The notes under the pieces were generated by a model, which made no database searches, was not told the DNA's origin, and saw only the letters and a program-made list of their open reading frames with translations. 8,496 bases of DNA from an uncultured Prevotella sp. (GTDB taxonomy: Bacteria > Bacteroidota > Bacteroidia > Bacteroidales > Bacteroidaceae): assembly GCA_945637645.1 (NCBI GenBank), contig CALZDK010000086.1, positions 1 to 8,496 on the forward strand, read 5' to 3'. A program made the translations under genes and the position numbers. Each line of letters starts with the position of its first letter. Position 1 is the stretch's first letter. Shown here in pieces: positions 1 to 5,417 of the stretch.

Positions 1-55
1 GACACATGGGTCCGCCCCTACAATCGGGAGGTTACGGCACTTCCGAAACTTAAAT
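1..55 (-). repeat. Left copy of dispersed palindromic repeat (truncated by window edge)
   Basis: This stretch is the reverse complement of 8423-8477 with only two differences in 55 positions (at 37 and 45, G here against A in the complement of the right copy). It contains the right arm GTCCGCCC (10-17) of a hairpin whose left arm is cut off at the window edge; only GAC (1-3) of that arm remains. On the minus strand the copy lies downstream of cysK and its terminator, in the same orientation relative to cysK as the right copy has to dacB. It has no coding capacity. It resembles REP-like or MITE-like elements with a GGGGCGG...CCGCCC hairpin that I remember from many bacterial genomes, but family membership is inferred. 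Confidence 0.85.
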
Positions 56-166
56 CACTCAACTTTCCCTTCACTTACTCATTTAGCTGACGTAAGGACG
101 CCTGACATTTATCGCATATTCTTATTTGCAGGTGGCAGAGAGTCGATTGAAAGTTGACTAAAGTTC

Positions 167-211
167 AAAAAAGTAGGAGATAAACACCTGCAATTAGTGT
201 TTACCTCCTAC
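167..211 (-). terminator. Intrinsic terminator of the metY-cysK operon
   Basis: Two 15-nt arms, 173-187 and 197-211, pair around a 9-nt loop (188-196). Read on the minus strand the stem is followed at once by six T (complement of A167-A172), the classical rho-independent layout. The single non-Watson-Crick position (180 with 204) is a G-U wobble in minus-strand RNA but an A-C mismatch in plus-strand RNA, so the hairpin is fully paired only for transcripts coming from cysK. The stem begins 11 nt after the cysK stop codon. Confidence 0.9.
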
Positions 212-222
212 CTGTTCCCCTC

Positions 223-1170
223 TTACAAAGGATATTCATCAAAGGCATAAAGTACTGTTGAGAGGTATCGCTCGCCAGTGTCGGGGAGAAGTGTTACAAT
301 GCGCTTGCCCTTGTTTTCCGGACGTTTTGCTATCTCGGCAGCGGCAAATGCAGCGGCACCCGACGAGATGCCTACGAGAAGACCCTCTTGGCGTGCGAGT
401 TCACGACCAGTGCGGATAGCGTCGTCGTTATCAACGTCGAACACTTCGTCAACAACATCTGAGTTGTAGGTCTTTGGCACAAACCCAGCTCCGATACCCT
501 GAATCTTGTGTGGACCGCTTGGCTGTCCGTTCAGCACGGCTGATGTTTTTGGCTCCACTGCTATTATCTTTATGTTCGGATTCTTCTCCTTCAGTCGCTT
601 GCCGATGCCCGAAATTGTTCCTCCTGTTCCTACACCAGCTACGAAGATGTCGATATTGCCGTCTGTCTGCTCCCAAATTTCCACACCAGTGGTGTCGTAG
701 TGCTTCTGTGGGTTGGCAGGATTCTCAAACTGCTGCAGGATAACCGATCCAGGTATTGAGTCGCGCAGTTCTTCTGCAGCCTTTATGGCACCCTTCATTC
801 CGTCGGCACCGCTCGTCAGCTTCACTTCTGCGCCGTATGCCTTCACGAGGTTGCGTCGCTCTATGCTCATGGTTTCAGGCATGGTGAGTATGAGTTTGTA
901 TCCCTTCACTGCTGCCACGAGGGCGAGTCCCACACCAGTGTTGCCGCTTGTCGGTTCTATGATGGTTGCACCTGGCTTTATTGTGCCGTTTTTCTCTGCA
1001 TTCTCAATCATTGCCAATGCTATGCGGTCCTTCACGCTGCCTCCAGGATTGAAAAACTCTACTTTGGCAACAACAGGAGTCTCAAGACCCTTTGCCTGTG
1101 AATACTTGTTAAGTTCGAGCAATGGCGTGTTGCCAATAAGCTCCGTAAGTTGTTTTGCTATCTTTGTCAT
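223..1170 (-). CDS. cysK: Cysteine synthase (O-acetylserine sulfhydrylase)
   Basis: CysK catalyses the PLP-dependent replacement of the acetate of O-acetylserine by sulfide, the last step of cysteine synthesis, in the cytosol. The 315-residue product has the normal family length. Visible family features are NPGGSVKDR with the PLP-binding lysine at about residue 47, the substrate-binding loop PTSGNTG (73-79), the phosphate-binding GTGGT (181-185) and GISSGAA (267-273). The N-terminus LTELIGNTPLLEL is typical, which fixes the ATG at 1168-1170. There is no Shine-Dalgarno; the 38-nt gap to metY consists mostly of an 8-bp A/T repeat. cysK is second in an operon with metY and ends at a strong terminator. 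Type A (CysK) is preferred over CysM from overall similarity; the distinction is less certain than the family. Confidence 0.95.
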   Translation of the reverse strand: MTKIAKQLTELIGNTPLLELNKYSQAKGLETPVVAKVEFFNPGGSVKDRIALAMIENAEKNGTIKPGATIIEPTSGNTGVGLALVAAVKGYKLILTMPETMSIERRNLVKAYGAEVKLTSGADGMKGAIKAAEELRDSIPGSVILQQFENPANPQKHYDTTGVEIWEQTDGNIDIFVAGVGTGGTISGIGKRLKEKNPNIKIIAVEPKTSAVLNGQPSGPHKIQGIGAGFVPKTYNSDVVDEVFDVDNDDAIRTGRELARQEGLLVGISSGAAAFAAAEIAKRPENKGKRIVTLLPDTGERYLSTVLYAFDEYPL

Positions 1171-1172
1171 AT

Positions 1173-1204
1173 CTTTAATTCTTTAATTTTTTAATTTTTT
1201 AATT
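1173..1204. repeat. Four tandem 8-bp A/T-rich repeats in the metY-cysK spacer
   Basis: Four contiguous 8-bp units fill the spacer: CTTTAATT, CTTTAATT, TTTTAATT, TTTTAATT, followed by a partial CTTTT. On the coding (minus) strand this is an A-rich AATTAAAA/AATTAAAG array ending two bases before the cysK ATG, so it forms the cysK translation-initiation region. A-rich leaders are usual in Bacteroidota, which rarely use Shine-Dalgarno pairing. Change in copy number would alter spacing between the two genes without touching either protein. No promoter-like element is visible within it. Confidence 0.85.
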
Positions 1205-1208
1205 CTTT

Positions 1209-2498
1209 TCAAATGCTTTCCAAAGCATCTGAAAGGTCGTCGATAATGTCGTCAATATGCTCTGTTCCGATGCTCAGTCGAATTGTCGATGGATAGATGT
1301 GCTGCTGCTCCAGTTCCTCTGGCGAGAGTTGTGAGTGGGTTGTGGTGGCAGGGTGAATCACAAGGCTCTTCACGTCAGCAACATTTGCCAGGAGCGAGAA
1401 AATCTTGAGGTGGTCAATCACCTTCCATGCCTCTGCCTCACCGCCTTTCACCTCGAAGGTGAAGATGCTTCCGCCGCCGTTGGGGAAGAGTTTCTGGTAG
1501 AGTGCGTGGTCAGGATGTTCGGGCAGTGAAGGGTGGTTCACCTTTGCCACCTTAGGATGGTTGGCGAGGAACTCCACCACCTTTGCGGTGTTGTAGGCAT
1601 GACGCTCCACACGCAGCGACAAGGTCTCAAGTCCCTGAAGCAGAATCCACGCGTTGAAAGGTGAAATGGCGGCACCTGTGTCGCGAAGAATGACGGCACG
1701 AATGCGTGTTACGAATGCTGCCGCTCCTGCCACGTCGGCAAACACTGCTCCGTGATAGCTTGGGTCTGGCTTGGCTATCGATGGATATTTGTCGGCATTA
1801 GCTTTCCAGTCGAACTTGCCTGCATCCACTATCACGCCACCGAGCGAGCTGCCATGTCCGCCGATGAACTTTGTGGCAGAGTGGACAACCACGTCGGCAC
1901 CGTGCTCAATGGGTCGGATAAGATAAGGCGTGCCGAACGTGTTGTCAACTATCACTATGGTATTGTGGTTATGGGCTATCTCGGAGATGCGGTCGATGTC
2001 GGTCACTGAGGCGTTGGGATTGCCGAAAGTTTCAATAATCACCGCTTTGGTGTTTGGTCTGAACGCCTTTTCCACTGCGTCGAAATCCGATGGGTCAACG
2101 ATTGTGGTCTCCACTCCCTGTGTTGACAGTGTGTGCTCCAGAAGGTTATATGTGCCACCGTAGAGGTTGTCGGCTGCAATGATGTGGTCGCCGTTGCGTG
2201 CCACGTTCTGCAGGGCGTAGGTAATGGCAGCTGCTCCAGATGCTACTGCAAGACCTGCCACGCCGCCCTCGAGGGCTGCCACACGGTCTTCAAACACTCC
2301 CTGTGTGGAGTTGGTCAGACGGCCGTAGATGTTTCCCGCGTCTCGAAGTCCGAAGCGGTCGGCTGCATGCTGTGAGTTGTGGAACACGTAGGACGTTGTC
2401 TGATAGATAGGCACGGCGCGTGCATCTGTCGTTGGGTCGGCTTGCTCCTGACCTACATGGAGCTGGAGGGTTTCGAAATGCAATTTCTTGTTACTCAT
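1209..2498 (-). CDS. metY: O-acetylhomoserine sulfhydrylase (aminocarboxypropyltransferase)
   Basis: This is a PLP enzyme of the Cys/Met metabolism (cystathionine gamma-synthase-like) family that makes homocysteine from O-acetylhomoserine and sulfide, giving direct sulfhydrylation for methionine synthesis. The 429-residue length fits MetY, which is longer than the roughly 380-400 residues of MetB/MetC because of an insert. The start THETLQLHVGQE-like region, YGRLTNST (58-65), VDNTFGTPYL (184-193) and SATKFIGGHG with the PLP lysine at about residue 210 are all present. The insert WKANADKYPS (231-240) with PDPSYHG following is characteristic of OAH sulfhydrylases. The ATG at 2496-2498 lies about 35 nt after a consensus promoter. 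It is the first gene of an operon with cysK, so both sulfide-fixing enzymes are likely co-expressed. No SAM-riboswitch-sized leader is present. Confidence 0.93.
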   Translation of the reverse strand: MSNKKLHFETLQLHVGQEQADPTTDARAVPIYQTTSYVFHNSQHAADRFGLRDAGNIYGRLTNSTQGVFEDRVAALEGGVAGLAVASGAAAITYALQNVARNGDHIIAADNLYGGTYNLLEHTLSTQGVETTIVDPSDFDAVEKAFRPNTKAVIIETFGNPNASVTDIDRISEIAHNHNTIVIVDNTFGTPYLIRPIEHGADVVVHSATKFIGGHGSSLGGVIVDAGKFDWKANADKYPSIAKPDPSYHGAVFADVAGAAAFVTRIRAVILRDTGAAISPFNAWILLQGLETLSLRVERHAYNTAKVVEFLANHPKVAKVNHPSLPEHPDHALYQKLFPNGGGSIFTFEVKGGEAEAWKVIDHLKIFSLLANVADVKSLVIHPATTTHSQLSPEELEQQHIYPSTIRLSIGTEHIDDIIDDLSDALESI

Positions 2499-2538
2499 AA
2501 TCGTTGTATTTAATTTGTTAATGTTCTTTTTGACGCTG

Positions 2539-2569
2539 CAAAGTTACGGCGAAATTTCCATACTGCAAA
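2539..2569 (-). promoter_or_regulatory. Bacteroidota-type promoter of metY-cysK
   Basis: On the minus strand the -33 box TTTG (complement of CAAA 2566-2569), a 19-nt spacer and the -7 box TAACTTTG (complement of 2539-2546) match the Bacteroidota vegetative consensus TTTG-N19-21-TAnnTTTG exactly. The expected transcription start is near 2532-2534, giving a leader of about 35 nt before the metY ATG, too short for a riboswitch. Confidence 0.8.
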
Positions 2570-2578
2570 TAGCACATA

Positions 2579-2609
2579 GTGGTTATTTGATATACCACAA
2601 ATATGGTAT
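2579..2609. promoter_or_regulatory. Overlapping dyads upstream of the metY promoter, candidate operator
   Basis: Three TGGT/ACCA boxes occur here: TGGT (2580-2583), ACCA (2594-2597) and TGGT (2604-2607). They form two overlapping inverted repeats that share the middle box: GTGGT/ACCAC (2579-2583 with 2594-2598) and ATACCA/TGGTAT (2592-2597 with 2604-2609, 6-nt centre). The block starts 10 bp beyond the metY -33 box, a position suited to an activator. The dyads are seen; regulator and function are unknown. Confidence 0.4.
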
Positions 2610-2676
2610 TTTCGCATTTTTGCCTTCTTACACCTTATTAATATAAAGGCAAAAGATGTTTTTTTCGCAATTTTGC
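2609..2676. repeat. Pair of 15-bp direct repeats with an intervening 9-bp dyad
   Basis: TTTTCGCATTTTTGC (2609-2623) recurs at 2662-2676 with one change (A for T at the ninth base), 53 bp apart. Between and partly overlapping them, TTTTGCCTT (2618-2626) is perfectly complementary to AAGGCAAAA (2646-2654) around a 19-nt A/T-rich loop. The segment lies between the divergent metY and frr promoters and is probably not transcribed from either. It could be a regulator-binding region for either gene or simply low-complexity A/T-rich DNA; the sequence does not decide. Confidence 0.45.
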
Positions 2677-2685
2677 ACGTTTTTT

Positions 2686-2717
2686 TTTGGTAGTTTGACG
2701 GAATATCCCTAAATTTG
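2686..2717 (+). promoter_or_regulatory. Bacteroidota-type promoter of frr-rsgA-mnmA
   Basis: The -33 box TTTG (2686-2689) at the end of a T-run, a 20-nt spacer and the -7 box TAAATTTG (2710-2717) fit the consensus exactly. The predicted transcription start lies near 2722-2724, about 22 nt upstream of the frr ATG. A second TTTG at 2694-2697 is only 12 nt from the -7 box and is not spaced correctly. Confidence 0.8.
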
Positions 2718-2744
2718 CAAAACCGAATAAAAACTTTGAATATT

Positions 2745-3305
2745 ATGATAGACGTAAAAGCAACATTAAGCTCGGCTGAAGAGAAGATGGAAATGGGCGT
2801 CATGTATCTTGAGGAGCAACTCTCACGAGTACGTGCAGGACGCGCCAACGTTGCCATTCTCGCAGGCGTAAAAGTAGAGTCCTACGGATCAATGGTTCCT
2901 CTGAACCAAGTGGCAAACGTTTCCACCCCCGATGCGCGTACCATTGCCATCCGTCCATGGGACAAGAAGCAAATCCGTGCCATAGAGAAGGCGATAATGG
3001 ACAGCGATGTGGGCATCACACCGGAAAACAATGGAGAGATAATCCGTCTCGGCATACCACAACCCACCGAGGAGCGCCGCCGTGAGTTGGCAAAGCAGTG
3101 CAACAAAATGGGTGAGCAGACCAAGGTGCAGATTCGCAACATTCGTGCCGACGTGAAGGAAAAGCTGAAGAAGGCAATAAAGGACGGACTGTCTGAAGAC
3201 CTTGAGAAGGATGCCGAGGCAGACCTTCAGAAGATCCACGACAAGATGATAAAGAACGTGGAAGAACTCCTTGCTGCCAAGGACAAGGAGATTATGACAG
3301 TATAG
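2745..3305 (+). CDS. frr: Ribosome recycling factor
   Basis: RRF works with EF-G to split post-termination ribosomes in the cytosol. The 186-residue product matches the family's usual length of about 185. The hallmark segment LSRVRAGRANVAIL (residues about 26-39), the domain-II stretch ARTIAIRPWDKK, the PxxTEERRRELAK segment and the long helical C-terminal region VQIRNIRADVKEKLKK are all recognisable. The reading frame is open further upstream to 2715, but family alignment and the promoter (-7 box ending at 2717) place the start at ATG 2745. There is no Shine-Dalgarno; the leader is A/T-rich. It is the first gene of a likely operon with rsgA (26 nt downstream) and mnmA. Confidence 0.96.
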   Translation: MIDVKATLSSAEEKMEMGVMYLEEQLSRVRAGRANVAILAGVKVESYGSMVPLNQVANVSTPDARTIAIRPWDKKQIRAIEKAIMDSDVGITPENNGEIIRLGIPQPTEERRRELAKQCNKMGEQTKVQIRNIRADVKEKLKKAIKDGLSEDLEKDAEADLQKIHDKMIKNVEELLAAKDKEIMTV

Positions 3306-3331
3306 GAAGAATAAAAAAAAACTAAGGTTCT

Positions 3332-4264
3332 TTGTACACTGGATTAGTAATAAAAAACACAGGTAGCTGGTACACCGTCAAGACAGACGACGGTGGCCAG
3401 CTAATTGATTGTAAGATAAAGGGAAACTTCCGACTGAAGGGCATACGCAGCACCAATCCTGTGGCTGTGGGGGATCGTGTGACCATAATTCCCAATGCAG
3501 AGGGAACGGCTTTCATCACCGCTATCGAAGACCGGCGTAACTACATCATACGCAAGTCGTCGAACCTCTCCAAGCAGAGCCACATCATTGCCGCCAACGT
3601 AGATCAGGCGTTCCTCGTGGTCACGGTAAACTATCCTCAGACATCAACCACGTTCATCGACCGCTTCCTTGCCTCGGCAGAGGCTTATCGGGTGCCGGTA
3701 ACACTGCTCTTCAACAAGACAGACCTTCTCTCCGAGGAAGAGTTACGCTATCAGCAGATGATGATAGACCTCTACGACACCGTGGGCTACCAGTGTCTTG
3801 CCATTTCTGCCGAGACAGGCGAGGGCATAGACAAGGTGATGGACATGCTGACAGGGAAAGTCACGGTGCTGAGCGGAAACAGTGGGGTGGGAAAATCCAC
3901 ACTTATCAACCGGTTGCTGCCTGGGGTAAACCTAAGAACTTCTGACATCAGCGATGCCCACAACTCAGGAATGCACACCACCACCTTTAGCGAGATGATC
4001 CCACTGCCTCTCGGCGGCTACATCATCGACACGCCGGGCATCAAGGGATTCGGCACGTTCGACATCGAGCCGGAGGAGCTCACTGGCTATTTCAAGGAGA
4101 TATTCCGTTTTTCCAAGGAGTGCCGTTTCAGCAACTGCACCCACACCCACGAGCCAGGTTGTGCCGTGCTGAAAGCCGTGGAGGAACATTTCATATCCCA
4201 AAGCCGCTATCAGTCGTATCTTAGCATGATGGAGGATAAGGAGGAGTCAAAATATCGAAAGTGA
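3332..4264 (+). CDS. rsgA: Ribosome small-subunit-dependent GTPase A, TTG start
   Basis: RsgA is a circularly permuted GTPase that checks late 30S subunit maturation. The 310-residue product has an N-terminal OB-fold (about 1-65), then G4 NKTD (128-131), G5-like SAETGEG (159-165), the P-loop GNSGVGKS (182-189), GMHTTTF (213-219) and DTPG (233-236), in the permuted order G4-G5-G1-G2-G3. A C-terminal zinc site is formed by C264, C269, H271 and C277. The start is TTG at 3332: an in-frame TAA lies at 3323-3325, no ATG or GTG precedes the conserved GLVIKNTGSWY, and an AAGG motif sits 5-8 nt upstream of the TTG, the one Shine-Dalgarno-like sequence seen before a start here. It follows frr by 26 nt, so co-transcription is likely. 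Confidence 0.95.
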   Translation: MYTGLVIKNTGSWYTVKTDDGGQLIDCKIKGNFRLKGIRSTNPVAVGDRVTIIPNAEGTAFITAIEDRRNYIIRKSSNLSKQSHIIAANVDQAFLVVTVNYPQTSTTFIDRFLASAEAYRVPVTLLFNKTDLLSEEELRYQQMMIDLYDTVGYQCLAISAETGEGIDKVMDMLTGKVTVLSGNSGVGKSTLINRLLPGVNLRTSDISDAHNSGMHTTTFSEMIPLPLGGYIIDTPGIKGFGTFDIEPEELTGYFKEIFRFSKECRFSNCTHTHEPGCAVLKAVEEHFISQSRYQSYLSMMEDKEESKYRK

Positions 4265-4310
4265 TTTTGAGATATTGAAAGATTGAACAATTGAAATATT
4301 GAAAAATTGT
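4263..4310. repeat. Six degenerate tandem 8-bp repeats in the rsgA-mnmA spacer
   Basis: Six consecutive 8-bp units follow a loose AANATTGA pattern: GATTTTGA, GATATTGA, AAGATTGA, ACAATTGA, AATATTGA and AAAATTGT. The array begins inside the rsgA stop codon and ends 24 nt before the mnmA ATG. It encodes nothing evident and does not contain a consensus promoter or a convincing terminator. Its period equals that of the metY-cysK and mnmA-nadB arrays although the unit sequences differ. Confidence 0.7.
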
Positions 4311-4334
4311 TGTTCTTGCAATAAATTTTTGAAA

Positions 4335-5417
4335 ATGGAAAGAATAGCTGTTTTGCTTTCGGGCGGTGTTGACAGTGCCGTCGTGGTTCACCAACTGGCG
4401 GAGCAGGGACTAAAGCCCGACTGCTTCTACATAAAAATTGGTCCTGAGGAACAAGAGGAATGGGACTGCTCGTCGGAGGAAGACCTTGAGATGGCCACCG
4501 CCGTGGCACGTCGCTATGGCTGTAGGCTTGAGGTTGTTGACTGCCACCGTGAATATTGGGATGAGGTGACACGCTACACCATGGAGAAAGTGAAACAAGG
4601 CTTTACGCCCAACCCTGACGTTATGTGTAACCGACTGATAAAGTTTGGCGCGTTCGACAGGAAGATGGGTCACGACTACGATCTCATTGCCACAGGACAT
4701 TATGCAAGGACAGAGATTATCGACGGCGAGAAATGGCTCACCACAAGCCCCGACCCCATAAAGGACCAAACCGACTTCCTCGCCCAAATCTACGACTGGC
4801 AGCTTAAGAAAGCCATCTTCCCCATTGGACACATGATGAAGGACGAGGTGCGTCAGATTGCCGAGCGAGAGCACCTTGTCAACGCCAAGCGCAAGGACTC
4901 ACAGGGCATCTGCTTCCTTGGCAAGATAAACTACAACGACTATATCCGCCGCTATCTTGGCGAACAGCCAGGCGACGTTATAGAGTTAGAGACAGGCAAG
5001 CGCATAGGTGAGCACCGTGGACTTTGGTTCCACACCATTGGACAACGCAAGGGAATGGGTTTCGGCGGAGGACCGTGGTTTGTAGTGAGGAAAGACGTTG
5101 AGGCAAACATTCTCTACGTCAGTCACGGCTACGACCCCGACACTGCCTACAAGACAGACTTCCCTGTCCGCGACTTCCATTTCCTCACCGCCCGTGAGTT
5201 GCCGCAGGAGGTGACGTTCAAGATTCGTCACACTCCCGAATACCATCGTGCCACTGTTGAGAAAACCGCCGAGGGACAATACACCATACATTCCTTCGAC
5301 CGAATCCACGGTGTTGCCCCAGGTCAGTTCTGTGTAGTTTACGATGCCGACCACCATAAATGTTACGGCAGCGGGGAAATCGTCACCTCTTCACCTCTTC
5401 ACCTCTCTTTGTCATAA
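4335..5417 (+). CDS. mnmA: tRNA-specific 2-thiouridylase
   Basis: MnmA adenylates and thiolates U34 of the Lys, Glu and Gln tRNAs, using persulfide sulfur relayed from a cysteine desulfurase. The 360-residue product carries the PP-loop SGGVDS (9-14), TPNPDVMCNRLIKFG with catalytic C98, the tRNA-contact region ATGHYAR (119-125), KDSQGICFLG with the second catalytic cysteine C193, and HTIGQRKGMG (233-242). Both cysteines are retained. The frame is open 12 codons further upstream, but MERIAVLLSGGVDS is the family N-terminus, so ATG 4335 is chosen. The conserved domain ends near CYGSGEIV (about 350); the last ten residues TSSPLHLSLS are encoded by an 8-bp tandem repeat and look like an add-on. 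The 3' end overlaps convergent nadB by 19 bp. Sulfur could ultimately come from cysteine made by CysK; that link is inferred. Confidence 0.95.
   Translation: MERIAVLLSGGVDSAVVVHQLAEQGLKPDCFYIKIGPEEQEEWDCSSEEDLEMATAVARRYGCRLEVVDCHREYWDEVTRYTMEKVKQGFTPNPDVMCNRLIKFGAFDRKMGHDYDLIATGHYARTEIIDGEKWLTTSPDPIKDQTDFLAQIYDWQLKKAIFPIGHMMKDEVRQIAEREHLVNAKRKDSQGICFLGKINYNDYIRRYLGEQPGDVIELETGKRIGEHRGLWFHTIGQRKGMGFGGGPWFVVRKDVEANILYVSHGYDPDTAYKTDFPVRDFHFLTARELPQEVTFKIRHTPEYHRATVEKTAEGQYTIHSFDRIHGVAPGQFCVVYDADHHKCYGSGEIVTSSPLHLSLS
5384..5407. repeat. Three tandem 8-bp repeats inside the mnmA/nadB 3' overlap
   Basis: CACCTCTT, CACCTCTT and CACCTCTC lie end to end. On the plus strand they encode most of the mnmA tail SSPLHLSL; on the minus strand they supply the nadB stop (complement of 5399-5401) and its last residues. 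Because 8 is not a multiple of 3, gain or loss of one unit would shift the frame of the mnmA tail and could change where each gene stops. Confidence 0.85.

Noticed and set aside
59..157. 9-bp inverted pair TCAACTTTC (59-67) and GAAAGTTGA (149-157)
   Set aside because: The arms are 81 nt apart and no other structure or repeat copy supports it; chance is a sufficient explanation in this gene-free stretch.
713..1186. Plus-strand open frame (157 codons) opposite cysK
   Set aside because: Antisense to intact cysK and without recognisable domains; the real frame explains the region fully.
2499..2538. SAM riboswitch or other leader riboswitch upstream of metY
   Set aside because: The predicted leader is only about 35 nt and A/T-rich, too short to hold a known riboswitch.
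2715..2744. Ten-codon upstream extension of frr
   Set aside because: The extension overlaps the -7 box, so it would not be transcribed; RRF family starts at the ATG at 2745.
4299..4334. Cysteine-rich N-terminal extension of mnmA (CCSCNK) that might bind metal
   Set aside because: It overlaps the 8-bp repeat array and precedes the conserved MnmA N-terminus; more likely untranslated spacer.
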